Under the pieces are notes generated by a model, which had not been told where the DNA came from, ran no database searches, and saw only the letters and a list, made by a program, of their open reading frames with translations. From Heracleum sosnowskyi (Eukaryota > Streptophyta > Magnoliopsida > Apiales > Apiaceae), in contig CM061242.1 in assembly GCA_030848705.1 (NCBI GenBank), positions 128,598,757 through 128,662,756 of the forward strand: a stretch of 64,000 nucleotides of DNA, in the 5' to 3' direction. The position numbers and the translations under genes are program-made. This document shows, in pieces, positions 1-11,265 of the stretch; within the stretch, counting starts at the first letter, position 1; every line of letters starts with the position of its first letter.

Positions 1-170
1 TATTTTATTTAAAAATAAATTAATTTTATTTGTCAATAATCAAGTTAAATTAACATAACTTACAAATAAGTATGCAGTTACATCTTATTAGTAACTGATG
101 TGCATTTACCCCAATCGTGGTTTAGCAGTTTTTTTTCCCAAGCCTTTTGGATTACAAATCTAAAAATTGT

Positions 171-177
171 TATAAAT
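171..177 (+). promoter_or_regulatory. Candidate TATA box
   Basis: TATAAAT lies 70 bases before the ATG at 241, a normal spacing for a plant core promoter with a short leader. The sequence between it and the ATG has no other upstream ATG that I noticed. It is assigned by position only. Confidence 0.35.
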
Positions 178-240
178 ACTGATACTTGTCTTTTAGATTT
201 CTAAAACAATCATCACTTATATCATATCTTATTTGCAGAA

Positions 241-1928
241 ATGGCTTCAAAAACTTCAAAAAGAATAAGGTATTCAAACATGAAAGACTTGGTGGTGAAT
301 GACTTGAATAACATCAACGTTTGTTAGGTCCAAAGTATTGTAGAAGGGGGGTTGAATACGATACCTACAAATAATTCAATTTCGTTCGCAGATTAATCAT
401 TCAGTTCTATAACGAAATCAAACACACCAAACCAAACCAAGAATCGGGGAATATATCTTTTTATAAATATAAACCTCGAGGGGTGCTACAAATTCTAATC
501 CGTAGATTAGCTTCAATGAGTTCCGGTTAAACACAATCACTACAATGATAGAATTCTGAGCTATATTGAATTCTCTGTAAATTTCTCTGTCAAGAACTCT
601 CTCTTCGTAAATGATCTTTCTGTGTTCTGCCTTAACTAAAGAAGAACACTTCTTCAAACTCCATTTATAGTCTTGATTTGAAAAACCATCGAACCAAAAG
701 AATTGGTTTATTCTTGGCCGTTGGATCTTCATCAACCTGACAACAAAGTAAACTTTTCACCTGCTCCTTCATTTTGAAAACTATCGGATGAATAAAGAAA
801 GTAAAACTAAATTACTTTATTCTAGATTTCAGATGGTTTTCTTAAATCACATTCGATGGTTTTCTAAATAGAAAAACCATCGAAATCTTTTCTTGTACTT
901 GACCATTTAGAAAAGCTTCTGTACTCCAGGGTGTTTCAGTTTTAGACTGTATCAATTTCTTCTGAGACGATAAAACAACTTGATCTTTTTAAGTGTCATC
1001 AACTAGTGAAACTGGTCTGGTTCACAGATGAATAACACTTGATCAATTCTTCTTTTATGTCTTCAATTCAATGCTGCTGATAAGTCCTTTGTTGATTTGG
1101 TTGCTTCATTTAAATCACTGGAATCCTGTGGTACTAACCCTAAATCATTCACATACTTCTGTCGTCTTGAAAGTCTTGTTTCTTTTGTTGTCACTGAGGC
1201 TTGAACATTTTTCATGAACTTCTTTCCGTGACCTGTTTACAGACTTCAAGAATACATACCGTATTTTGATTTTTTGAGTTTACCTTTTCTTTTTTGATTC
1301 TGGATTCCTGTGCTTCTGTTAATATTATTGTATGTCTTGTCCTTTGTTGAGTTGTAGTTATCTCTTTTACATCGTATGTTCCATTATGCTTTACATTTCA
1401 TCTGCAGACTTAAATGAGAATATCTGTATGGCAAATGAAGATTTCGGGTTGTTCTTCAAAAGCATGGACGATAGGCAGAGCGAACTTATTGCTCGCACGC
1501 TTGGCGTAGAGGAAAAATACTTGTATATATAACGATTATAAACCTTAGATTTAATTGAAATTTCTGTTTTTCTTCATGTTTGTTTCTTTTTCTCTTGATA
1601 TATTGTGTTGGTAATAAATTGTAGGAACATCAATGAAGTACTGAAGGGAAATCTTGATGCAGTAGTTGGTGAATCATCTACGGCAAATGTACAAATTACC
1701 AGGGACTATGCAGGCCAAGAAAGCAGATTCTTGGAAGATACGTCGAATTCTATTCGTGGACACGTGAGGCTACTCAGAGAACATTTGAAAGAGATGTTGA
1801 CAGGTTTTAAAAACTTTGAAGCAGACTGGGTGAAAAAAATAAACGACTGGATAATCAAGGCTGGAGAAATCGAGGATCAGAGCAAAATAATGTGTGCTCG
1901 ACTCGATGATCTAAGGCAAAATATTTGA
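241..1928 (+). CDS. Unknown three-exon gene, possibly broken by an insertion
   Basis: I do not recognise this protein. Exon 1 starts at the ATG at 241 (MASKTSKRIRYSNM...) and stays open to a stop near 326. A second coding block starts after the acceptor CTGCAG at 1402-1407 (LNENICMANEDF...) and ends at a GTATAT donor near 1521. A third starts after TTGTAG at 1624 and ends with the stop at 1926-1928. Exons 2 and 3 join in frame across a split Leu codon. The last exon is hydrophilic, helical and rich in Glu, Lys and Asp (LREHLKEMLTGFKNFEADW), suggesting a coiled-coil protein without membrane segments. I could not find an exon 1 donor in phase with exon 2, and an LTR-like sequence begins right at the end of exon 1, so the gene may be disrupted. 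Confidence 0.4.
322..1330 (+). mobile_element. LTR-like insertion, possible solo LTR
   Basis: The sequence from 322 starts TGTTAGGTCC and continues with an AGAAGGGGGGTTGAATA motif. That combination is common at the start of plant copia-type LTRs. It sits exactly where coding exon 1 of the unknown gene stops. I could not locate a matching CA end or a copy of the 5-base flank ACGTT, so the right boundary is a guess and an ordinary intron is not excluded. Confidence 0.3.
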
Positions 1929-2531
1929 TTTTGCTTTAAGTCGTAATTCAGACATGTGGTTGTATTACATGTTTTGTTCAAGTAAAGAAAACTTAGTATG
2001 TTTAGTACAACTTACATTTATGCTTTTCACTCATTCGAAGTATGTTGTTTAGGAATATGGATGTGTTTGTTACTAATATTGTAAGCTTAACAATTTATGA
2101 ACTCTGTTTTATTTATATTTTTGTTATGATGCTTGTTTACAATTCAAACATCTGAAAGTATGCATCAATATTGTGATTTATAAAAAAAAAGATTAATAAA
2201 AAAAATATATGATTATAATGAAAACTTGGAAAGATTCTTCCTCACAGATTCCTCACAGAATATATTGATGTGCATGTAACCTAATCGATCACTCAATCAA
2301 CATAGTTGTTATGTATTCGGACGAGCATAGAGTTCATAATTGGACCTCTATGGTTTCTGGCAGAACATCGTTTGAGATAGTTCTTTAACTATTGTATGGA
2401 GTTATAACGGATGCAGGCAACTGAAAATTTGACTGTCTGTTATTGACAACCGGGTTTGATTTCATTAGTCTTGAAAAAGGACTCTAAAATGTGGTTCCTG
2501 GTCATGGATTTTTTTTACCATATATATGAAA
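1929..2531. other. Intergenic, no gene seen
   Basis: AT-rich sequence with short open frames only. It begins with the probable 3' untranslated region of the unknown gene at 241-1928. I see no recognisable motif or repeat. Confidence 0.5.
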
Positions 2532-3505
2532 TCAGATATAAAAATGTGGCGGATAATAATGAATGTGTAAAACAAACAAAGGACAATTTAAACCTAATGT
2601 GTTGCTTCTGTCAACGAAACGTTGAGTTGGAGTTGTAACGTTGGCAGACAAATCTTTAACATTAAAATCTACTCTGACAGAGAAAATATGAACATCAAAT
2701 GAACAACAAATCTGATACATCTATTATTTGGTGGAACATTTAATGGAAAAAACATAAAAACCTGATAAATCTACATCGTTCAGACGCCTTTGTGAATGAG
2801 TGAGTTGGCATTGAGTTGAATGACCTAAGATTACAAAAAATAGTGTATGTGAGCTACAATATATAAAACTGTTAAAAAACAACAAAAAAGATACGTTGCA
2901 TATAAGTCAATATGTTGTAAAAAGAAACTCTAAAACCACAGTAACCTGATAAATTAATATTGTTTGGAAACTTTTGTAAAGGAGTATGTTGGCATTCATT
3001 TGAAGGACCTTTAAAAAAAACAACAAATCAGAATAAAACAACGTTGTTACAACAATATGAAAAAGAGGCTTAATACCTTGAATCAAAATACTTTTATCAT
3101 TCGTAGAAAATTTACGATGGCGAACACTTGCATCTGTAGAACTTGATATAGTATGGAACACATTTGTTAAAACTAATAAATAAATATTGAATACTGAAAT
3201 TGTTTATAACGTACAACACCTGACGTTGGAGTTATGATATTTGGATCTTGATTCTCGTCGGTAACAGAGGATTTCTGAAAACTGTGTTGATTGAAGTTTA
3301 ACACTCTGGGATTCAAATTACCGTTGTTATTGACAACATTGACAGAATGGTGACGATCACATCCTGCTCTGCGTTTCAAACCTAAAACAAAAGATAAAAA
3401 AATAAACTGAAATATCAGAAAAAACATTGATCTAAAAAGGTGTATGAAAACATGTAGTTTTTACCTTGTCTATGTGATGACGGAGATAATTTTTTACACG
3501 GAAAA
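2532..3505 (-). pseudogene. Exon series of an unknown minus-strand gene
   Basis: Reading leftward on the minus strand there are successive open blocks bounded by plausible splice sites: one ending in SPSSHRQ with a GTAAAA donor at 3464; one of 162 bases from 3381 to 3220 (GLKRRAGCDRHH...) flanked by TTTTAG and GTGTTG; one near 3165-3080 (TNVFHTISSSTDASVRHRK); and two short related blocks at 3010-2945 and 2826-2761. A further block near 2680-2532 contains VKDLSANVTTPTQRFVDRS. The basic, Ser/Asn-rich composition recalls N-terminal regions of some Helitron helicase proteins, but no helicase motif is present and I do not assign a family. Stop codons occur in the 2945-3010 block, so it is probably decayed. 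Confidence 0.3.
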
Positions 3506-3551
3506 AAATTTGATACCCACACGGCCACACCACACTCTTCTAAATATAACC

Positions 3552-3597
3552 GGCCCAGACCAGTACATAAATCAGCATCATACTTGGGCCAAGCCCA
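3552..3597. promoter_or_regulatory. Cluster of TCP site II-like motifs
   Basis: GGCCCA at 3552-3557, TGGGCC at 3585-3590 and AGCCCA at 3592-3597 are site II elements (TGGGCY or its complement). In plants these are typical of promoters of housekeeping and RNA-processing genes bound by TCP factors. They lie between the leftward exon series ending near 3505 and the rightward ATG at 3704, so they could serve both directions. Confidence 0.45.
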
Positions 3598-3703
3598 TAC
3601 AACTTTCCAAATAAAATACTGATCCAAATCCACATGTAAATTACTATAAACAAAATCCAAATAGTACGAAAACAACACAGCTTTTTGCAAATAAAGCTTG
3701 AGT

Positions 3704-4698
3704 ATGGCAACAGAGGAAGAAAAAAACATAAACAGAGATACATCAATGGCCAACTCTCAAACCAGTAATCACGGTAACACTCTTCTATACATACACACAT
3801 ATCTGTGTCTATTTTTTTTTATAATTTTATTGCATTTATACTGTTATTGTCTACTGTTTTTTGATTGAGAATTGAAACCCTAATTGTGCTTCAGCTATAT
3901 GAATTTTATTTGAGTTTTCGGAAGAATATGTGATATTGTTTTCGAATGTATAGAAAGTAGTGTAGTTATTGAAAGTATTATGGAAAGTAGTGTATATTGT
4001 AAATGATTAGAGGATTTGTTTTGTTTTGAGTAAATTGTCGTGTTATTCAGTTTGATATTAGGTGTATATGTGGAGAGCTTATGTTTTGGAATCTGTAGGT
4101 ACGGAAAGTGGTGGTGGTGATGAGACTTTGGGAAATGTGTGTGAAGTGGGATGGTTTCTTGGTAGTGAAGACCAACATTTTGGACCTTATACTGTTTCCG
4201 AGCTATGTGGTTAGTATCGTGTATTTGTTTTTGTTTTTTAATTACAAAATGTTGTGGTATATTTGGTGCTGGTGTGAAAGATTCATGATTGTTTGGATAC
4301 CCTTTTTTTATACTGTTATTTTTTGTTATTTCAGTTCGACAAGTAACAACTAGGACATGGTTTAGGGACAATTGTGTTCCATCCATAATCTTGCTGAAAC
4401 GGTATTACGGGGCCTATTGAACAATGTACTTAAGCTTGTTTATTGGCCTTGACAGATTATTTTTCGAGGGGGACTCTCACTGAAAGTACAATTGTCTGCC
4501 CTGAAGGAACCACCGAGTGGCAGCCATTGTCGGCAATACCTGGGGTGATTAGTGGGATTTCTCAACAAGGTAATGAGTACTATGATGATTCTATTTCTGC
4601 TTTTCTGGTCATTTTCTAGGTCTTCCTATGTTTAACCGTAATTTCTTATGTTATTCAGTTCCTTATGATGCTATAGGAAATGAAAATGTTACTGTTAG
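3704..4698 (+). pseudogene. 5' part of a GYF-like domain gene, truncated
   Basis: Four exons join cleanly in frame: 3704-3773 (starting MATEEEKNINRDTS), 4099-4209, 4456-4569 and 4659 to about 4698, all with GT-AG introns and phase-1 junctions. Exons 2 and 3 make a GYF_2-like domain: EVGWFLGSEDQHFGPYTVSE, then a segment with STIVCPEGTTEWQPLSAIPG. The Trp, the GPYT core and the W-Q-P-L stretch are its hallmarks. In plants this N-terminal arrangement resembles the HTATSF1-like splicing protein ELF9, which carries RRM domains further on. No RRM is found to the right: exon 4 runs directly into a transposable element after NENVTVS. Promoter and splice sites look intact, so a truncated transcript is possible. 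The assignment to an ELF9-like gene is inference; the GYF-like domain is seen directly. Confidence 0.6.
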
Positions 4699-4910
4699 TA
4701 GGGATGACAAAATAATCCGATCTGACAGATACACGATCTGAAATCCGAAATTTTGGATTTACCGAACTCGGTTTTTTGGATTTGGATTTAATTTATAAAC
4801 CCGAAAATATTTGGATTTGGATTTGGATTTTAGACATACCGATCCGAAACCCGACCCGAAATCTGAAATCCGATCAAAACCCGATATGAATCCGAAACCC
4901 GAAAAATACC

Positions 4911-4913
<3 letters not shown>

Positions 4914-4963
<50 letters not shown>
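4914..4963. repeat. (TA)n microsatellite
   Basis: About 25 uninterrupted TA units directly before the Helitron 5' end. Helitrons insert between A and T, so such tracts are natural targets. Confidence 0.9.
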
Positions 4964-4966
<3 letters not shown>

Positions 4967-6851
4967 TTCTCTATATATTAAAAGCCAACAAAGGGCAAAG
5001 TTTGCCATTTTAATGGCTGTGAAGTTACGATTTTACCCTTATATTTTCTAAAATTACAAAAATACCATTCTTTAATGAAAATGTAAAAATTGTGAAATTA
5101 TGTTAATGATGGGAATTGAACCCTTAACATATCCATGTCAAACTCATGTCATAACCAACTGTGCTACACTTTGTTTTGAGCTTATATTCAAACTCTTATT
5201 AGATAAACCACCTCTTCTTCCAATTTTTTTATTTTTTGAGTTAATAAACATTGATTTATATTATTTTTAGAATATTGCACAATACATAGTTATAATAAAT
5301 ATTTTTAGCAATTGAACATAATCTACAATTCTGTTTTATCAATTTAAATTATTGATATATGTCATTTTAATACCTTGAATTTATGATTTTGCCCCTACAT
5401 GTTAAAAAATTACAAAAACGTCAACTCTTTTATATTTATGCAAATAGTAGATAAAATTATGTTAGTGTAGTAAATTGAACCATTAATCTTCTCTAATCAA
5501 GCTCATGCATAAGTAGCATAGTACATTTTGTTTTAAATTTTCTTTAAAATCTTATTAATGTTAATTTCTCTTCTTCTCTCATCTTCTTTTTTATAATTTT
5601 TTATTTTTAAATAAATAAAATGTTGGTTTATATTATTTATAAAATTTTGCATTGTATATAATTACCAAAAATATTTTAATGGATTGAGCATACTCTACGA
5701 TTCTCTTTCTTTTATTTTAAATGATTGATATAAAAAATAAAATTTTAAAAGAGTATAAGATTATAGATAACGTATAATTTCTACATAATAATAAGATTAT
5801 AGATAACATATAAGATTAGAGTATAAAATTTTTATAAAATTTTAAAAGTAAAAAAATTGAGTGAGACGCCGCATGGATGACTTTTAAATAATATTAATAG
5901 ATTTTGTAATAAGTCTCAGCCCTACGTTTATATCTGACAATGTTAAGACTGCATCGCCTATGTTATATACCGACAATTTTGTAATTTACACCGCAAGATA
6001 GTCTCGTGAGAGTGTGCAAAGATGCACCAACCTTCAGCTTCTTTTTAAAATCCTCTATCTCATTCACATGTGTTCGATTATATTACAACAACATTGTGTG
6101 CATTTAACGATTTATATTCTAGACTGCAAAAAAATAAAAAAAACCAAATCAATTGATCGCTGAAAAACAAACAACAACTACTAAGGCAAAATACCTATTT
6201 ACAAATTATACTTTCTCCAACATAGAAAACTCCGGTAAACCTGATTATAATTGCAACAAGAACAATAGTTCGACCGTGTTTCAAATTTTACATTGTTTCT
6301 ATTTGTTCTTAATATCAATAATACTCACTATGAACAAGTCCCAAAGCCTTGGGTTTGGCACAGTTACGTTATCATATTAATTTACATACACTAATGTTAT
6401 ATACGGACTTTAGACTAAAATATTTTAAGATGTGATCACGGTGTGTAGTCTTACGTACGTGACCAACTTTATATTTTATTTACAAGTATATTGTCATTTC
6501 GTTAAAAACACATTAGTTTAGATACATCCATATCATAAACAACTATACTAAAATAATCATTTAGATTATATTTAATTGTTGAATTTGATAAAATGCATTT
6601 CACGACATTTAAAACTAAATTAATATTTTGTCAAATGAAAATAATAATTTGATCTTTATTTTATAGATTTTTTTTCCAAATTTTGTGAAATCTTATTAAA
6701 TATTAAAAAAATTAAATTTGTTTTATACAAATATAAGATAAATTCAAAATTAATTTTAATTACAAAATTGTTTCGATATATATACATTTTCGTGCGAAAA
6801 ATTATTTCAGTAAATAAGCAGGCCCGTGCTTCGCACGGGTTTTTAGGCTAG
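4964..6851 (+). mobile_element. Non-autonomous Helitron
   Basis: The 5' end is TCTTTCTCTATATATTAAAA, preceded by A at 4963. The 3' end is a GC-rich hairpin (CCCGTGC with GCACGGG, 6823-6839) followed by TTTTTAGG and CTAG at 6848-6851, then T at 6852. A TC start, CTRR end, subterminal hairpin and insertion between A and T are the Helitron hallmarks. There is no RepHel protein, so it depended on a helper. Its left part contains a diverged tandem duplication (4982-5355 and 5356-5728) and tRNA-like promoter boxes. Confidence 0.75.
5110..5170 (-). other. tRNA-like (SINE head-like) sequence
   Basis: On the minus strand, TAGCACAGTTGGT (5166-5154) fits an RNA polymerase III box A and GGTTCAATTCCC (5122-5111) fits box B, about 31 bases apart. 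The region between has no good anticodon arm, so this is a tRNA-derived relic rather than a working tRNA. A more degenerate version lies in the duplicated unit near 5472-5530. Confidence 0.4.
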
Positions 6852-7385
6852 TATATATTATAAGCAAAAAACATAGAATAATTGGTAATTGGTTCTCAAT
6901 TTGATATGTTATTATTCTTTAATATAATAAATAAATTTATCATATAAAATAATTTAAATACCTTCGTCCCACTATCTTCTATACTTTGGAGAAGTCTTTA
7001 TCCTAATTCAAGTACAAGCACATTTTATATAAAATTCATTATAATCGGTAAGTTGAATAATCGTCGATAATCAAATTTTAGAATGTTTTACGCTTAAATT
7101 GTGCTAAATTAAACATATGGAACCCTATCTTATATTCCTAATTTTTTTTAAAAATGATTTAATTATCATTTTTTGAATAGACATATAAATTTATTTATTT
7201 TTAATATATTATATTTTAAGTATCTGATTGAAACCCAAACCCGAACCGAAACCCAAAAAACCGACGGATCGGGTTTGGATTTGCATTTTACCTATCCAAA
7301 CCCGAACCCGAACCGATCCGAAATATAACGGATCGAGTTTGGATTTTAAGAAACCCGAGCCGATCCGACCCGATCGCCATCCCTA

Positions 7386-8441
7386 GAGATACTTTACTTG
7401 CGTATTAGAACTCAAATTGCAGATAACTGAAGCTCGACTGTTTGTCACCTTCTATCTTTCCATTATGAAAATTATGATATCAAATAAATTAAAATTATGA
7501 TTACATAATTCGTGTACTAGTTTTTCTTTATTATATTAATTTGTACATTCATTTAATTTTATATATTTTCACAAAAGATATTCAATGAATAACAATGATA
7601 GCAATATGATTTCATGAATGTGATGTAAATTAATTAAAATTTCATGGGCATGCTGAATAAATTTCTATTTGAATGTTATGTATGTAAATTGATAATAATA
7701 TTATGGGCATGCTTATGTCAGAATTGTTGTTATATACGTATTAATTTAGATGGGTATTAGTTAATGAATAAATTAATAATTATTAATCTATATATAATGT
7801 TGATATACCTATATATGATAAAATTTTGTTTACATATATTTATGTACTACAATTATTATATTTAATAATGTATGTTAGTTGAAAGATTAGCGTGCATCCA
7901 TATAATTCAGTTGACATAGTTACATGCATTAATTTGATTTATTGTATATTCACAATCACGTAAGGCCCAGAGTTAGAGATTGGCCCAGCTTGAAGGCTTG
8001 ATAAGGGAAACCCTAGCTAGCTGATGTCGCATCATGGACTCATGGTAACCAAACCATATTATCAAACCTCATTTCTGTCGTGACCCTCACTCAGTCTTCA
8101 ATGGTATTTATAGTCTAATGTTGTATTTGTTAATGGTTCTGTATTTTGGGCTGGGTCTAATTTGGACAAGCATAAAATACTATTGTGCTTTGACATACCA
8201 AGGCTCAAGTACTACGTGAAATCTTGTTTCCGGAATGGCTTGATGGTCATAGAGGTAATACTTCTATTATTTATCCATTTGGTCAATCTATTGCCTACTT
8301 TGTTAACGACAAAAAATTAATTCATTAGGCCATACAATAAAACTAGTTGTCCGAAATTCACCATACAATGCTATTATTCGAAATTAAATTAAATGATTAC
8401 AAAATATTACACTTCTTTGATCAATTGTTTGTTTAATTGGA
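7386..8441. other. Intergenic, possible exon remnant near 8203-8263
   Basis: Mostly AT-rich sequence without a recognisable gene. A short open stretch near 8203-8330 reads AQVLREILFPEWLDGH and is preceded by an AG, but I do not recognise it and it has no partner exons. It may be a decayed piece of the GYF-domain gene or of another gene. Confidence 0.4.
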
Positions 8442-8638
8442 TTAAAAACATTTTTGAGGGTTCATTTTTCCTAAAAATTTTAAATAGACTAATGTAATTT
8501 TACATATATAAAAGGTAATTGTTATACTTGTCCTTGAGCAATCTGAATAGAGAGTAAAAATACTTTGAATAAATTGTAAAGATCTTTGCGAATCTTGAAA
8601 GATTATCATATTGTCGTCTGCAAAAAATAAATGGCTTA
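8442..8638 (-). pseudogene. LINE reverse transcriptase fragment, 3' part
   Basis: The minus-strand frame contains SHLFFADDNMIIF, the catalytic FADD block of L1-type plant LINE reverse transcriptases, followed by LQFIQSIFTLYSDCS, which fits the next conserved segment. The fragment stops abruptly at the GCTTA target duplication of the outer copia element. Its upstream half resumes on the other side at 34903. No endonuclease or poly(A) end is visible. Confidence 0.6.
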
Positions 8639-9134
8639 TGTTAGGCCGAATACACAATATATAATCAATATATGTATGAGAATAACAATCAAGAACACTT
8701 TTTATGAACAATAAACTGAATTATATTAAATAACTCTTCTCTCAGTGATGTAAAATATCATAGAGAGCTGCTAGGTTACAAGAATAATGTATTCAGTATT
8801 CGCATCCCTTTTAGGGTTAACCTATCTGTGTTTATATAGTACACAGTTACATAATCAATCTCTAATTGATATTCCTATAAATCAACTATACAATTTATAT
8901 CAATTTAGGATTGCTTCTGTCTTCTGTCCCGTTTCTTTAGCTATCTCAATATATATCTTGCTTCTTTCCATCTTCAAGATATATTGCTTCTAGAATCTTC
9001 AAGTATGCACCGACAGCTAAATAAACTCTCACCCCGTCAGACTTTATCAAACTCTGACTGGCTTCTAGCGTAAACTCTGATAAGTACATGTTTCTTAAAC
9101 ACTGATAAACAATCATCAACAATTATATCTAACA
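8639..9134 (-). repeat. 3' LTR of outer copia element
   Basis: 496 bases, TGTTAGGCCG at the left and TATATCTAACA at the right on the plus strand. Adjacent internal sequence ATCTCCCCCAACTT at 9135 is the polypurine tract on the minus strand. A short open frame inside it at 8787-8993 is not a gene. Confidence 0.85.
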
Positions 9135-9279
9135 ATCTCCCCCAACTTGTGCATAACAAAAATGTACAAGTTAAAAGATAATTGATGATGTCAAAACATA
9201 TAACAAATGCAGTGTTTATAACATAACAGAGTTTAACTTTTACTTAGAACAGAAAACTTTAAAAACTTACAGTCAGCCT

Positions 9280-11262
9280 TTACTTAAGTTCTTCAATGTC
9301 AGGCACTGTCCTGAGATAATCTGTAAGTAGTCTTCTTTCATCTCTTTCTAGCTCAACAATCATAACCTCCTTCAGCTCCTTAAGTTCTGGATCTCTTTCA
9401 CCAGTCTGATATATGGCAGCCCTCAGAGAATAAATGCTGTTTTTATTCATCTCATTTCCAAGTCTTATATAAAAAGACTTATCAGACTCTAGATTGAACT
9501 CTAAGACTTTTATTCCCAGTGCAGTTCTGAACATTGCACTATTCCTCTTCATCTCTACCAGCTTTCCATGAGCATCTCTATATTTAGGAATATAAGCACT
9601 TGAAATTCTAGCTCCGAGCAAAACTTTAGACTTCATCATTCTATCCCTCAAAACTTGAGCAGCATTATGAGTACTTTGATTTTTCACTTTCAGCAAATAC
9701 AAAACATACTCCAGCTCTTCCCATAGCTTCAGATGAATATCAGCTTCTCCAACTCTATAAACTCTTCCATCAGCCATAAAGTATAACAGAAACTCCTTTT
9801 TAATTCCCTTGTGATAAATCATCTGAACAGACTCTAACTTGTCAAGGCTTTCTTGAGTTACCCCAACACCAGGTTCTGCCAGTGATGTATGATCTAAAGG
9901 ACTGTTATTTATTCTTTTCTCTCTATGTGATCCCAAACCAGATTTATCATAAGATTCCTTTCCTAACACTGATCTGGTTTGAAGAAAATTCACATTTCTT
10001 GGCTTCAGAGTTTCATCTCTAGTTGATTTTGCAAAAATACCTTGGAGTTGTGGAGATATCAATTGAGTTTTTACAACTTGAGCAGTGTCAGAGGTTGTCA
10101 CAACTTTAACAGAATTATCAACTTGAGCAACGTCAATGGTTGGTTTATTAGGTCTTGATTCAACGTGAGCCATGTCAGAGGTTGAATGAGCCTTCTTTGA
10201 TAACTTAGGTTCTTCAATCAATTTACCTTTACCTTTATCAGTGCTTGCTCCAACAGGCCTCCTTGAGTATTGTAAACTCTGTTGAGAGTTCACAGTCTCT
10301 TTAATAAAAATTCCTTTTTCCATTCTCCTAGGAGCCTTGGCAGCCTTTTGCTTATAAGTTCCATCTTCAACCTTCTTCTTATGCTCTTCAGAAAGAATCT
10401 GCATTTCAGCATCTATATCTTCAACTGTGGCTTCACCACCATGTTCTTCCAGAAACAGCTTAGCAGCAATCTCTTCATCAGTAATTGGATTAGCTGAAAT
10501 CACTAGACTTTTAAGTCTTGAAGAAGATTGAGCACCAGAGTTTACTCTTTCAGAGTTTGTCAGCTTAGCAGAGTTTGACCTAAGTCTCCCTTGCTCTTGA
10601 GTAGATTTTGACCTTCTCTCTGATTCTTTGTTTCCACCATCTGTTGCATCATCCCTCCGTCTCAGAGTTTGATCCCTTTTGCATTTGTCTTTAGGAACTC
10701 TCTCCCCCTTTTTGACATCTTCAGGAATAAGCACAAATGTCAGCAATTCTAAAGATGCAGCAATAGAATCAATCTTTTTAGACATAACATCTTGATTGCT
10801 CTCAACTTTGCTTAGTCTTTGCTTAATTTCTATCTGATCCTTGAGCATAGAGGAATATTTAGCTCTATCATTCTTCAAGGCCAATTCCTTAGCAGTAATA
10901 TCATTGCTCAGGCCTATGACAGCTTTGTGAGTCTCATCAAAGCGATTGTGCAAAAATTTGACTTGAACAATTGTAGCCTTCAAATGTGTCAATAGCTCAG
11001 GATTTGAAATTTCTTTTGCAGACTTATCAACAAAATCAGCAGTCCTTTGTGTAGAGAAAATACAATCTGCTCCTGACCAATTTGCATAGTACATTTCTCT
11101 AAAATGAGCTTCAGTTGCATTTTGATTTTCCTTGACAGACTCTGCAGTAGGATCCCTTAGAAAAGGTATTGAGTCATTGTCATCAGAGTTTGAAAGTGCA
11201 ATATTTATGCCAGATTGAGCATGTGCAGAATGAACAGAATCTGTGTCAACATTCTCTGCCAT
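9280..11262 (-). pseudogene. ORF3 (env-position protein) of outer copia, C-terminal two thirds
   Basis: A 660-codon open frame that aligns throughout with ORF3 of the middle element (shared blocks SIPFLRDPTAES, NWSGADCIFSTQR, VPDIEELK at the C terminus). SIRE-type copia elements carry an extra gene between pol and the 3' LTR. Historically it was called env-like; its function is unknown. This copy is hydrophilic, coiled-coil-like in the first 170 residues and has no visible membrane segment. The frame continues upstream past a single in-frame TAA at 11266-11268, so the ATG at 11262 is probably not the original start. It is intact where the middle copy has a stop (EEHKKKVEDG here). Confidence 0.7.
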
Positions 11263-11265
11263 TGG

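Larger units (their letters stand above)
4699..7385. mobile_element. Non-autonomous DNA transposon, probably hAT-like
   Basis: The left end starts TAGGGATGACAAAATAATCC. The right end closes with GCCATCCCTA, its near-perfect inverted copy. Both ends carry subterminal repeats of CCGAAAYCCGA and TTTGGATT type, as in many plant hAT-derived elements with a GGGATGGC terminus. No transposase is encoded. I could not identify a clean 8-base target duplication. A (TA)n tract and a Helitron make up most of the interior. Confidence 0.45.

Noticed and set aside
2532..3505. Helitron replication-helicase gene
   Set aside because: Composition recalls the N terminus of such proteins, but no Rep or helicase motif is present, so the family is left open.
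3895..4386. Long minus-strand frame (163 codons)
   Set aside because: It overlaps the GYF-domain exons and their introns on the other strand; His/Thr/Asn-rich composition is that of AT-rich antisense sequence.
8787..8993. Open frame with hydrophobic residues, also at 31151-31387 and 34557-34841
   Set aside because: It lies inside the copia LTRs and recurs in each of them. It carries TATA and leader sequence of the element, not a gene.
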